Source: Aurantibacillus circumpalustris (GTDB lineage Bacteria; Bacteroidota; Bacteroidia; B-17B0; Aurantibacillaceae). Taken from it: DNA of 64,000 nt. The DNA is taken from assembly GCF_029625215.1 (NCBI RefSeq), contig NZ_CP121197.1, positions 1,426,001 to 1,490,000 on the forward strand. The letters are read 5' to 3'. The notes under the pieces are model-generated. The model saw only the letters and a program-made list of their open reading frames with translations, was not told where the DNA came from and ran no database searches. This document shows positions 1 to 8,046 of the stretch, one piece after another (position 1 is the first letter of the stretch; each line of letters begins with the position of its first letter). Position numbers and translations under genes: made by a program.

Positions 1-154
1 CGTTTACTCCTGTATTACCTAATAAAGTGATACTTGGGTGCGGCGGTGCTACATTTTGAGAATGCAAGTCGCCACAAATAACTAGAGAAAAAATAAGGCA
101 GAAAAAGATAGTGAGTGCTTTTACTGGTTTACCTAAAAATTGTGTTTGTTTCAT
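1..154 (-). CDS. Exported protein of unknown function, N-terminal part only
   Basis: Reading leftward from an ATG at 154, an open frame runs off the window edge after about 51 residues. The product begins MKQTQFLGKPVKALTIFFCL and continues as a hydrophobic stretch followed by a polar segment (CGDLHSQN), which is a plausible Sec signal peptide. The first mature residues are proline- and histidine-rich (VAPPPHPS, with the exact number of prolines depending on the frame edge). Too little remains to name a family. In this genome such an N-terminus often belongs to a large secreted or T9SS-exported protein, but that is inference only. Confidence 0.6.
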   Translation of the reverse strand, partial: MKQTQFLGKPVKALTIFFCLIFSLVICGDLHSQNVAPPHPSITLLGNTGVN

Positions 155-662
155 TTTATTTGTTTTTATAAATAAGGGATTTAGAACTTTTAAAACATGA
201 TTTTTTTCATCTAAACTGAAAAGAAATTATGCGGGAGCTTCTTTTGGTTTATACGTTTTCTTTTTACTTTTCATGAATTTTTTAATTAAAATCTATGACG
301 TTTTTTTAAACTGTAAGTGGGGTACTCATTTTTATTCAATTAACATAGCATAGTACCTTTTACAATTAATCAATTGTCTAAAAAAACAACTATTCAGTAC
401 ATTTAAAAAAATTAGTGCTAATAGGCGCCAACAAGGAAAAAATTGGGTTTGCCGCTTACCATTGTAAATATTATAATTTGCCGATTATAATTATGAAAAC
501 ATTATGTGAATTTATTTCTCCTATTAAAACACACAAGTTTTCACAGAGCAAAAGTGTATCTATAAAATAAGGAAGTCAAGAGATTTCAAATGCGAGATTG
601 CATATTTAAAAGAAAAACAAAACTTTCGTATGCAGTATTGCATACTGTAATTACAAACTGGG
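155..662. other. Intergenic region without a supported gene
   Basis: These 508 AT-rich bases lie upstream of the truncated exported-protein gene and downstream of the XRE regulator. No frame of credible length or composition is present. The only notable structure is the TTGCATA-containing palindrome near 628-645, listed separately, plus a weak GGTACT/AGTACC inverted repeat around 319-357. Confidence 0.5.
597..645. promoter_or_regulatory. Palindrome GTATGCA-gtat-TGCATAC with an upstream half-site
   Basis: A perfect 7-base inverted repeat (628-634 and 639-645) has a four-base spacer. The half-site ATTGCATA at 637-644 recurs at 597-604, exactly 40 bases away, or about four helical turns. This spacing suits a dimeric DNA-binding protein occupying two sites. 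The adjacent gene encodes an XRE-type regulator, but the sites lie at its 3' side, so control would be of the leftward gene or at a distance. Binding is inferred only. Confidence 0.3.
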
Positions 663-1064
663 TTAACCTTCTAAAAGAACTCTGCTAACGTCCATTTCAC
701 TCTGTTTTTCTTTTATTTTGGATATAAGAAAATCTAATTCTTCCATAGTGAAATTTAAATCCTGCCTTTTTTCGGTTATCATTAAAATGAACTTTATTAA
801 TGTCTGCGTGTACGATGTTGTATTAAAGTCAATAATATTATCACAGTCAGCTAAAGTTAAAATCTGGAAATGGGAAGTTTGTAAAGCTTGTGCTACTATT
901 TTTAATTGCCCTGGACTAAAAGAGAGTTCACCTTTTTCTATTCTGCTATAGGTAGATTGGTCAATGTTCAACGCGTTAGCTAAGTTAATCTGCTTTATAA
1001 ATGAAGTTCCGCGAAGTGCTTTGATAACCTTTACAATTCTTAAATCATATTCCTGGGGTTTCAT
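663..1064 (-). CDS. XRE-family helix-turn-helix transcriptional regulator
   Basis: This 133-residue protein has an N-terminal Cro/CI-type helix-turn-helix at about residues 8-68, including INLANALNIDQSTYSRIEKG, where the recognition helix is followed by the typical RIEKG segment. The second half is charged and probably helical (residues about 85-130), with no recognisable domain. It starts at an ATG at 1064. It stands alone, with nearly 600 bases of non-coding DNA upstream and 500 downstream, so it is not part of an evident toxin-antitoxin pair. Its target is unknown; a TTGCATA palindrome lies just beyond its stop codon. Confidence 0.85.
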   Translation of the reverse strand: MKPQEYDLRIVKVIKALRGTSFIKQINLANALNIDQSTYSRIEKGELSFSPGQLKIVAQALQTSHFQILTLADCDNIIDFNTTSYTQTLIKFILMITEKRQDLNFTMEELDFLISKIKEKQSEMDVSRVLLEG

Positions 1065-1657
1065 GTTTTGAGTTTTAATGTCTTGATTTCAAAAAAATTA
1101 TTGCGACTCTAATTTTGTATTTAGAATATTTCTGCACAAGTTGGAATGATTATAACAAAGTCGTATCAAATAGTGTTTTGATTTATTTTCATAACTATTG
1201 TAAACGAAATGAGATGCTGCATTGCTTGATCTTGGCTTATTCTTTTAAAAAGGTTTGGGGGTTTCTGATTAGTAGTAAACTAAAATTAAGATGCAATTGG
1301 TGTTCTTTTTTTATTTTTTGGTTCACGCAATGTTAGATAAAGATCATTCTTTTGACAAAAGAATTCGACCAAAATTCAAAACTACCCGATGAAAATCATT
1401 TTCGCTTGGTATTTAAGGGATTGGAAGTTGCCTGATAAGACTCTCTTTAATTTTATTTTTTTCAGGTATTGTAATAGGGGTTTCCGACTCTTAAGTATGG
1501 TAATATCGATTCCAAAACAATATGGTCTAATTTCAGAATACTTATTGTACCATTTGTTTTTTGGGTCGACTCCTAATTAGAAATAAGAAAATCGGAAAAC
1601 GTAGCCCGAGAAATTTACATGAAACAAAATGTCTATCAATAAATTCTTAGCGTTTTT
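1065..1657. other. Intergenic region, no supported gene
   Basis: This 593-base stretch lies between the regulator start and the feoB stop. Two short plus-strand frames (1115-1336 and 1389-1580) are rich in Phe, Cys and Trp, have no credible initiation context and resemble nothing known, so they are treated as chance. No clear terminator hairpin for feoB and no perfect TAnnTTTG element for the regulator were found. Confidence 0.5.
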
Positions 1658-3691
1658 CTAGGATAAAAGCTGATACGCCCCAAAGGCGGAAGCATACGCC
1701 AATATGGACATAAAGGCCAATTGTGCGAGCACCCATTTCCAACTTTTTGTTTCGCGCTTAACAACAGCCATTGTACTCATGCACTGCATGGCAAAAGCAT
1801 AAAATAAAAGTAACGACCAGCACACGGCAGGAGTATAAATTAAATTTCCTTGGTCGTCTTTCTCTTTTAATAATTTTTGTTTAATCCCTTCAGTGTTTTG
1901 TTCATCTTCGCTCTGATAAATGGTGGCCATTGTTCCAACAAATACTTCGCGCGCAGCAAAAGATGTGATGAGTGCAATTCCAATTTTCCAATCAAAGCCC
2001 ATTGGTTTAATTATGGGTTCAATCACATGACCAAGATTTCCAATAAACGAATGTTCTAATTTTTCCGACCCTAGTTTTTTAAGTTCCACCTTGTTTTCTT
2101 GAGTAGCAGCCGAACTCTCAAGTATTTCTATTTTGGCATCTAATTCTTTATAAGTTTCGGTAAAGCCATGCGAACTTAAAAACCATAATACAATAGAGAT
2201 TGCCAAAATAATTTTTCCAGCTTCGCTAACAAATACTTTTACCTTGCTGTAAACCATAAACAAAATGTTTTTAAGCTGAGGCCAACGGTAAACTGGCAAT
2301 TCCATAATAAAAAAAGAAGCCTCTTTTACTTTTACAAAGCGTTTTAAAAAGAAAGCAGTAATAAGTGTAACCGCAAAGCCCAGCATATACAATAGAAATA
2401 AAACAAGTCCTTTTGAATTGAAGACACCAAGAAATTTACTATCAGGATAAAGCACTGCTATTAGTAAAGTGTATACTGGTAAGCGAGCAGAACAACTTAT
2501 TAGTGGTAAAACAAAAATAGTAATTAAGCGTTCTTTCAAATTGGAAATAGAGCGTGTAGCCATTATAGAAGGCACAGCACAAGCCGTTCCACTGATAAGA
2601 GGAATAACCGATTTTCCGTTTAGTCCAAAACGCCGCATGACTTTGTCCATTATAAAACTTGCGCGAGCCATGTATCCAGAGTCTTCGAGAAAACCAATAA
2701 ATAAAAAAAGAAAAGCGATTTGCGGAACAAACATCACCACTCCGCTTATACCTGCAATAATTCCATTTACTAAAAGATCGTTTAATTGTCCTGGCGGTAA
2801 ACTGTTTCTTACAAAATCTCCAAAAGTCAAAAAAGCGCTTTCAATCCAGTCCATGGGTGCTTCAGAAATAAAAAAGATAAATTGAAACACTAAAAATAAA
2901 ACCGCCAATAAAACAACGTAACCAAAAACCCGATGCGTGGTAATAGCGTCAATTTTCGAAGTGGTTGCTTTACGCGATAATTGTTCAGGACTTTGCACGT
3001 AGCGCGCAACGAGATAATTTATTGTATTAAAACGATAAATTTTATCGGCATTTTCAAAAGTAGAAGTACCTTTCCCGTCCACTAGACTGGAACTAACAAG
3101 CTGTACGTAAGATGTTTCTTTATTTAAAAAAGGCGAATTAATGTCATAAAAAAAACTGTCGCTTATTTTAGCTGTTACAATAGCGGCTTTCAATTCTTTA
3201 AACCCAACCTGTTTGCGTGAGTTCATAGGAATCACGTCAACACCAAGCGTTGTTCGCAAACCAGCCAAATCAATTTTTATACCTTGACTTTCGGCCTCAT
3301 CCATCATGCTGAGCGCAAGCACTGTTTTAAATTTAAGATCGATCAGCTGTGTAGCCAGTAATAAATTGCGTTTTAGATTGGTAGCATCAGCCACAATAAC
3401 CACGACATCGATTTTTTCTTTAGGATCGAGTAAAGTTTTGCAAGCAATTTCTTCGTCGCTTGATTTAGGGAACAAGCTATAAATGCCCGGAAGATCAATA
3501 ACAGAAAGTGTATATTTTGTTTCGGCTATTAAAAAGGAGGTACTACCTTCTAGTCTATCAACTGTAACACCGGCGTAATTACCCGTTTTTTGTTTTAAAC
3601 CTGTTAGGCCATTAAACAAGCTTGATTTACCAGCGTTGGGGTTACCAAGAAGTGCTATTTTTAAATGTGTATGTTTTGTGTCGGAGGGCAA
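1658..3691 (-). CDS. feoB: Ferrous iron transport protein B (FeoB)
   Basis: FeoB is the inner-membrane Fe(II) importer with a cytosolic G-protein domain. The 677-residue product has G1 GNPNAGKS at residues 16-23 and G3 DLPG at 66-69. After that come a helical spacer and a membrane region with the two Gate segments, including GTACAVPSIMATR with its conserved Cys, and a C-terminal membrane part containing CWSLLLFYAFAMQCMS. The G4 position reads SMMD (128-131) where the family normally has NxxD. The start is TTG at 3691, six bases after the feoA stop; no ATG lies before the G1 motif. It forms an operon with feoA. At 677 residues it is at the short end of the family. Confidence 0.95.
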   Translation of the reverse strand: MPSDTKHTHLKIALLGNPNAGKSSLFNGLTGLKQKTGNYAGVTVDRLEGSTSFLIAETKYTLSVIDLPGIYSLFPKSSDEEIACKTLLDPKEKIDVVVIVADATNLKRNLLLATQLIDLKFKTVLALSMMDEAESQGIKIDLAGLRTTLGVDVIPMNSRKQVGFKELKAAIVTAKISDSFFYDINSPFLNKETSYVQLVSSSLVDGKGTSTFENADKIYRFNTINYLVARYVQSPEQLSRKATTSKIDAITTHRVFGYVVLLAVLFLVFQFIFFISEAPMDWIESAFLTFGDFVRNSLPPGQLNDLLVNGIIAGISGVVMFVPQIAFLFLFIGFLEDSGYMARASFIMDKVMRRFGLNGKSVIPLISGTACAVPSIMATRSISNLKERLITIFVLPLISCSARLPVYTLLIAVLYPDSKFLGVFNSKGLVLFLLYMLGFAVTLITAFFLKRFVKVKEASFFIMELPVYRWPQLKNILFMVYSKVKVFVSEAGKIILAISIVLWFLSSHGFTETYKELDAKIEILESSAATQENKVELKKLGSEKLEHSFIGNLGHVIEPIIKPMGFDWKIGIALITSFAAREVFVGTMATIYQSEDEQNTEGIKQKLLKEKDDQGNLIYTPAVCWSLLLFYAFAMQCMSTMAVVKRETKSWKWVLAQLAFMSILAYASAFGAYQLLS

Positions 3692-3697
3692 AAAGAT

Positions 3698-3925
3698 TTA
3701 AGCTACTAATTCAATCATCACGGAAGCGGCTTCTTCTCTACGTAAACTCAACTCGTATCCTGCAATGGTAATTGCTAGCGGGCAACCAAAGGGTGCTGTT
3801 TTTGATAGAGCAATGGCCTCTCCGGGCATGCAGCCCATCTCAATTAACTTAGTGCTCAAAAGCTCATTCGTAAACGATTTTACGAATGCCTTTTGTCCTA
3901 TTTTAAGATCTGCTAATGATAACAT
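3698..3925 (-). CDS. feoA: Ferrous iron transport protein A (FeoA)
   Basis: This is a 75-residue SH3-like FeoA-domain protein, the small cytosolic partner required for FeoB function. The sequence covers the complete domain: an LADLKIGQKAFV opening strand, the turn IEMGCMPGEAI and the closing AGYELSLRREEA segment, as is typical. It starts at ATG 3925. It lies immediately upstream of feoB with a six-base gap, so the two are almost certainly co-transcribed. An imperfect palindrome over a promoter-like element lies about 45 bases upstream and may mediate iron control. Confidence 0.95.
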   Translation of the reverse strand: MLSLADLKIGQKAFVKSFTNELLSTKLIEMGCMPGEAIALSKTAPFGCPLAITIAGYELSLRREEAASVMIELVA

Positions 3926-3966
3926 GACATTGATTTAACCATAAAATTACTGATTCTAGCGCGGCT

Positions 3967-3989
3967 AAAACATACCCTAAATAAGGTAT
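3967..3989 (-). promoter_or_regulatory. Candidate feoA promoter overlapped by an imperfect palindrome
   Basis: On the minus strand a near-consensus -7 element TATGTTTT (3974-3967) precedes feoA. It overlaps the imperfect palindrome ATACCCTAAATAAGGTAT at 3972-3989. An operator over a promoter of an iron-uptake operon would fit a Fur- or DtxR-type repressor, but the sequence is not a textbook Fur or DtxR box, so this is inference. Confidence 0.35.
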
Positions 3990-4114
3990 CTGTTTTCTGT
4001 CTCAGCGAGCAATTTTTCTGGGAACATCCTGAATCCCTTGTAATTCTTGATAAAAGATCTCCGTTAAATAAAAAATTCTTTCTTACTTTAAGGCTAAGAA
4101 ATAACACGCAATTT

Positions 4115-4909
4115 TTGCTAAAAACTGCCTTATATAAAAAAGAGAAAATAACCTTTTCAGACCAGGGAAAGGGGCGGGTGGTAGTACTTTTACATGGATT
4201 CCTGGGTTCATATGAAATATGGAAAGGGCTTGCCCAAGATCTTTCTAAATCTTACCGCGTAGTGGCTATTGATCTGCCGGGCCATGGTGCGAGTCCCTGT
4301 TTTGGTTACGCGCATAGCATGGAGCTTATGGCTAAATGCGTAAAGGCTGTAATGGATTCATTACGGGTAAAAAAATACGTCATTGTTGGTCATAGCATGG
4401 GAGGGTATGTTGGACTGGCGTTTGCTGATATTTTCCCCGATAATTTAAAAGGTTTGTGTTTGTTTCACAGCACAGCGTATCCTGATAATGAAGAAAAAAA
4501 GAAAGATCGACTACGAGCGATTCAGTTAGTTAGATCAAACAAAACGGTGTACACCAAATCGAGCATTCGTAATTTGTTCGCAACAAAAAATTTAAAGTAT
4601 CTGCACGAGGAAATTAGTTTTGCGACAAAAATTGCAAAGGAAACTTCGCAACGTGGTATTATTGCGGCGCTTCATGGCATGCGGGATAGACCAGGCAGAG
4701 ACCTTATTCTAGGATTGGTAGAATATCCAATTATGATGGTAATAGGAGAATTAGATAACGTTTTACCTTATGATCAATTATTAGAACAATCAGAACTTAT
4801 TAAAAATAAAACTGTGCTTTATTTAGAACACGATGGGCATTTCGGATTTCTGGAGTCGCCAAAACAATCCCATAAAGAGTTGAGAAAGTTTTTAAGGAAG
4901 TGTTTTTAG
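4115..4909 (+). CDS. Alpha/beta-hydrolase fold protein
   Basis: This 264-residue alpha/beta hydrolase shows the oxyanion-hole motif HGFLGS at residues 27-32, the nucleophile elbow GHSMGG with Ser94, an acid candidate in the GELDNVLPY segment, and His242 in DGHFGF. It probably hydrolyses an ester or amide; the substrate cannot be told from sequence. No ATG fits in frame, so a TTG at 4115 is taken as the start. It is divergent from feoA across about 190 bases, with no evident link to iron uptake. The cytosolic location is inferred from the absence of a signal peptide. Confidence 0.85.
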   Translation: MLKTALYKKEKITFSDQGKGRVVVLLHGFLGSYEIWKGLAQDLSKSYRVVAIDLPGHGASPCFGYAHSMELMAKCVKAVMDSLRVKKYVIVGHSMGGYVGLAFADIFPDNLKGLCLFHSTAYPDNEEKKKDRLRAIQLVRSNKTVYTKSSIRNLFATKNLKYLHEEISFATKIAKETSQRGIIAALHGMRDRPGRDLILGLVEYPIMMVIGELDNVLPYDQLLEQSELIKNKTVLYLEHDGHFGFLESPKQSHKELRKFLRKCF

Positions 4910-4948
4910 TCTGTACTTATTTGAAATTAGGTAAAAGCAATAAGCGAT

Positions 4949-5590
4949 TTAGGTGTTTAATCCAAGATCATAAATTTCCCGAATCCCGTCTAATTTCTTG
5001 AGAAAATCAATTCGAAGATCAATTAAATTGCCTGAATGTAAGTCAAACACCCAGCCGTGAACCGTTGGAAATCCTTTTTCGAGATAATGCTTTTGTAAGA
5101 CAGCCATTTTTATAATATTAATGCATTGTTCTTCCACATTCAGTTCCACTAATTTTTTATAACGCTCTTCGGTATTTGTAAGAGCGTCGAGTTCATTTTT
5201 GTGTAAGCGGTACACATCTCTTACATTTCGCAACCATGGATTTAATATTCCCAGATCTTCAGCTTTCATTGCAGCCTTAATTCCCCCGCAATTGTAGTGA
5301 CCACAAACAACAATGTGTTTAACATGTAAATGTGCCACCGCATATTCTACTACTGCTGCTGAGCTATTATCATTGTTGGGCACAAGGTTGGCTACATTTC
5401 TGTGAACAAACATTTGTCCAGGTTTAATACCTGTCATTTCTTCGGCCGTTACCCTACTATCACTACAACCTATATAGAGAATTTCTGGATTTTGTCCCTT
5501 TGAAAGGTGTTCAAAATAATCACTATCCGTTTCTTTTTTTTCGGCGACCCATTTCTTATTATTTTCGAATATTTTTTTATAAAGTTTCAT
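4949..5590 (-). CDS. can: Beta-class carbonic anhydrase
   Basis: This zinc enzyme interconverts carbon dioxide and bicarbonate. The 213-residue protein carries the full beta-class signature: Cys42, Asp44 and Arg46 in CSDSR, and His98 and Cys101 in HYNCGG. Cys42, His98 and Cys101 are the zinc ligands, and the Asp44/Arg46 pair is the catalytic dyad. The length matches cytosolic bacterial members and no signal peptide is present. It is monocistronic: a hydrolase converges from the left, and the pirin gene upstream ends in a hairpin terminator. A TATTTTTG element lies about 70 bases before the ATG. Confidence 0.95.
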   Translation of the reverse strand: MKLYKKIFENNKKWVAEKKETDSDYFEHLSKGQNPEILYIGCSDSRVTAEEMTGIKPGQMFVHRNVANLVPNNDNSSAAVVEYAVAHLHVKHIVVCGHYNCGGIKAAMKAEDLGILNPWLRNVRDVYRLHKNELDALTNTEERYKKLVELNVEEQCINIIKMAVLQKHYLEKGFPTVHGWVFDLHSGNLIDLRIDFLKKLDGIREIYDLGLNT

Positions 5591-5658
5591 CTTTGCCTAA
5601 GAATTTATATAACGTGAATTATTTTTTTACCTATTACAACTATCGAATTTTATAAATG

Positions 5659-5666
5659 CAAAAATA
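5659..5666 (-). promoter_or_regulatory. -7 promoter element (TATTTTTG) for carbonic anhydrase
   Basis: On the minus strand TATTTTTG matches the Bacteroidota TAnnTTTG -7 consensus. It lies about 70 bases upstream of the carbonic anhydrase ATG. A TTTG occurs only 11 bases further upstream, too close for an ideal -33 element. Confidence 0.4.
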
Positions 5667-5756
5667 AGACAATAAGGCAAACGGTTGTCTGTGTAAACGA
5701 ATTAATTATCTGAACATAAATTGATTTTTAAATTTCCAGCATCTTATGATATTAAA

Positions 5757-5788
5757 AACCCTTGATAAATGAATATTTACCAAGGGTT
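5757..5788 (-). terminator. Hairpin terminator after the pirin gene
   Basis: Fourteen-base arms (5757-5770 and 5775-5788) with one mismatch enclose a GAAT loop, with the core AACCCTTG/CAAGGGTT. On the minus strand it is followed by a modest T-rich run. It lies about 85 bases after the pirin stop codon. Confidence 0.7.
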
Positions 5789-5871
5789 AATTAAATTGTT
5801 AGTTTTCTGCTAAAGCTTAAACGCAAATTTTAGTTTGTAGCATAAATAATTTTTACGGTATGTTCAAAGTG

Positions 5872-6720
5872 CTAGTATAAAAATCCCATTTTACCATTTT
5901 GATAATCACGCATGGCTTCAAGAATTTCTGTCTGTGTATTCATTACAAACGGTCCATGCGTTACCAAAGGTTCGTTTAGTGGATCTCCCGCCATTAGCAA
6001 TAATTTAGAATTTGAATTGGCTTCAAATAAAATTTCTCCCTCTGAATTATTAAAGACGATTAGTTGATGCTGTGCAGCAAAACGTTCTTCATTTATTCTT
6101 AATTGACCTTCTAATACATAAAACGCAACATTATTTGATGCAGGTAAGTTTAGCGAATAGTTAGAAGCCTCATTCATGTGCAACATGGCAGTAAAGACAT
6201 CGGATTTAGCAGGACCTTTTTTACCTTCGTAACTTCCTGAAACCAATCTTAAAGCGACTCCATCCTTTTCCATCAAAACAATTTCTTCTTTTGTAATAGG
6301 CTGATAGGAGGGAGGATCCATTTTATTTAGTTTAGGTGTATTAATCCAAAGTTGAATTCCTTGAAACCTACCACCTTTTTCTGCGAAAGCTTTTCCTACT
6401 TTTTCTCCATGTATGATGCCCCTTCCAGCATTAATCCATTGTACTTCATTGTCGCCAATTACTTTGTCGTTACCCAATGAATCGGTATGTTGAACAGCAC
6501 CTTCATACATATAGGTGATTGGTGAGAAGCCACGGTGTGGATGCGGAGGTACATTAAACTCATGTTCTCCCGGCCCTTTCGTGAAATCGAAATGATGTAG
6601 TAAAATAAACGGATCTACTTGTTCTAATCCTGCAACCGGAAAAGCTTGGCGTAAAGTTGTTGGCCCCATTTGCACTTCTGGCGCCATGATGCTTGATTTA
6701 ATTGCTCTGTAATTTTTCAT
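5872..6720 (-). CDS. Pirin family protein
   Basis: This 282-residue bicupin of the pirin family has a conserved N-terminal cupin with PHPHRGFSPITYMYEG (about residues 60-76) and a following histidine (VQHTDS) plus HGE, which together supply the usual metal ligands. A less conserved C-terminal cupin covers about residues 170-270. Some bacterial pirins have quercetin dioxygenase activity, but the physiological substrate is generally unknown. It starts at ATG 6720. It is followed by a hairpin terminator and appears monocistronic. Confidence 0.92.
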   Translation of the reverse strand: MKNYRAIKSSIMAPEVQMGPTTLRQAFPVAGLEQVDPFILLHHFDFTKGPGEHEFNVPPHPHRGFSPITYMYEGAVQHTDSLGNDKVIGDNEVQWINAGRGIIHGEKVGKAFAEKGGRFQGIQLWINTPKLNKMDPPSYQPITKEEIVLMEKDGVALRLVSGSYEGKKGPAKSDVFTAMLHMNEASNYSLNLPASNNVAFYVLEGQLRINEERFAAQHQLIVFNNSEGEILFEANSNSKLLLMAGDPLNEPLVTHGPFVMNTQTEILEAMRDYQNGKMGFLY

Positions 6721-6842
6721 TATATTTTTTCCTTTCTGACTTAATGCATTCTAATAAATACACTTATGTAAAGGTAGAATAGCAAGCAGAAATTACTAAT
6801 AATCTAGATTAAGAAATTATTTGAAAAATTTTAAGGGTTGTT

Positions 6843-7577
6843 TTACAAACGTTGTTTTACAGCTTCAAACAGCACAATACCGCTAGCTACAGAAACATTG
6901 AGTGAAGCTATTTTTCCTGTCATAGGAATTTTAACTTGTATGTCGCTCCGTTTTAAATATTCGTTACTAATACCGTTTTCTTCGCTTCCCATAATAATTG
7001 CTGTAGGCTTGGTAAAATCGGCGTCGTAAATAAGATTATCGGTTTTTTCGTGACAGGAAACTATTTGTAATCCACCTTCTTTTAAAAATTCGAGCGTGTT
7101 TTTTAAGTTATCTTCTCTACACACTTTTAAGCGGTGAAGAGCTCCTGCACTTGTTTTTATGGCGTCTCCATTTATTTGAGCAGCACCACGACTTGGAATG
7201 ATAATAAAATCAACACCTGCACATTCAGCTCCACGTGCAATGGCCCCAAAATTACGCACATCTGTAACGCGATCTAAAATAAGCACTAATGGAATTCTTC
7301 CTTTTTCAAAAACACCAGCTAACAATTCTTCGGCATTGTAATAGGTGATCTCAGTTAAATACGCAACAACGCCTTGATGGTTTTTGTCGGTAATTCGTTT
7401 GAGTTTTTCTGCCGGCACAATCTGAATGGGAACAGCTTGTCCACGTAAAGCTTGTCTTAGTTGATGATACAATTCATTCGATAATCCTTTTTGAATGTAA
7501 ATTTTTTCTATGTCTTTTCCTGCTTCAACAGCTTCAATAACAGCGCGTGTTCCAAAAATTAAGTTTTCTTCTTCCAT
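6843..7577 (-). CDS. rlmB: SpoU/TrmH-family 23S rRNA 2'-O-ribose methyltransferase RlmB
   Basis: This SPOUT-class enzyme is expected to methylate the 2'-O of G2251 in 23S rRNA. The N-terminal substrate-binding domain covers about residues 1-75 (FGTRAVIEAVEAG opening), and the trefoil-knot catalytic domain contains LDRVTDVRNFGAIARGAECAG, the motif 2 region IMGSEENGIS, and the motif 3 segment IPMTGKIASLNVSVASG. I place the start at ATG 7577 (MEEEN, 244 residues) rather than the TTG nine bases upstream. It is divergent from the NifU-like gene. A second TrmH-family gene lies near 38.5-39.2 kb. Confidence 0.92.
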   Translation of the reverse strand: MEEENLIFGTRAVIEAVEAGKDIEKIYIQKGLSNELYHQLRQALRGQAVPIQIVPAEKLKRITDKNHQGVVAYLTEITYYNAEELLAGVFEKGRIPLVLILDRVTDVRNFGAIARGAECAGVDFIIIPSRGAAQINGDAIKTSAGALHRLKVCREDNLKNTLEFLKEGGLQIVSCHEKTDNLIYDADFTKPTAIIMGSEENGISNEYLKRSDIQVKIPMTGKIASLNVSVASGIVLFEAVKQRL

Positions 7578-7758
7578 TGAAAACAAAGAACATCAAATTT
7601 TAGACATTAAGCAAATTTTGGATTTGCAATCCCTCTTAGAAAAACGCAAGAATAGTATAAACATTAGCCTTTTTGCCTCCAATAATTATCTCTTGACATG
7701 CTGTTTTGTTAAGTTCCGTATAAGCCGTATCTTTAAAGCTAAATTTAGAATAAGAACG

Positions 7759-7992
7759 ATGGATGCGCTGTACCGTAAAGTTGAAGAAGCACTAGACACG
7801 ATTCGCCCGTATTTAGAGGCAGATGGTGGAAATGTTGAAATAGTAGAGATTACTTCGGATCAAACACTTCATATCGAGTTAAAAGGGGCTTGCAAGACCT
7901 GTAATATGAGTCATATGACGATGAAGTCGGGCATTGAAGAGACCATTAAACGCGCCGTTCCAGAAATTAAAAATATTATTTCCGTTAATTAG
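7759..7992 (+). CDS. NifU C-terminal-domain Fe-S scaffold-like protein
   Basis: This 77-residue stand-alone NifU C-terminal (Nfu) domain protein carries or delivers iron-sulfur clusters to apoproteins. It has the expected RPYLEADGGNVEIVEI opening and the cluster-binding pair Cys45 and Cys48 in GACKTC. The ATG at 7759 starts exactly at the domain; a longer upstream frame back to about 7510 overlaps rlmB and is not coding. It is divergent from rlmB and followed by metF 54 bases later, so it may share its transcript. Confidence 0.92.
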   Translation: MDALYRKVEEALDTIRPYLEADGGNVEIVEITSDQTLHIELKGACKTCNMSHMTMKSGIEETIKRAVPEIKNIISVN

Positions 7993-8011
7993 TAATTTAA
8001 TCATCTAAGAA

Positions 8012-8029
8012 CACAGAATTTTTTCTGTG
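8012..8029 (+). other. Small perfect hairpin between the nfu-like gene and metF
   Basis: Seven-base arms CACAGAA and TTCTGTG flank a TTTT loop, 18 bases before the metF ATG. There is no T-tract after the stem, so it is not a classical terminator. It could be an operator or an mRNA hairpin near the metF initiation region. Confidence 0.35.
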
Positions 8030-8046
8030 GCATTAATTAAACATTT

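Noticed and set aside
232-274. A 15-codon minus-strand Lys-rich peptide (MKSKKKTYKPKEAPA)
   Set aside because: Too short to assess, with no promoter or ribosome-binding site in an AT-rich gap. Probably chance.
663-1064. XRE regulator as an antitoxin of a toxin-antitoxin pair
   Set aside because: No partner gene of suitable size lies on either side within 500 bases.
1115-1580. Two short plus-strand open frames between the XRE gene and feoB
   Set aside because: Low-complexity composition rich in Phe, Cys and Trp, poor start context, and no resemblance to known proteins. Judged non-coding.
3913-4107. Minus-strand open frame upstream of feoA
   Set aside because: It overlaps the feoA start and the promoter/palindrome region and lacks domain or composition support.
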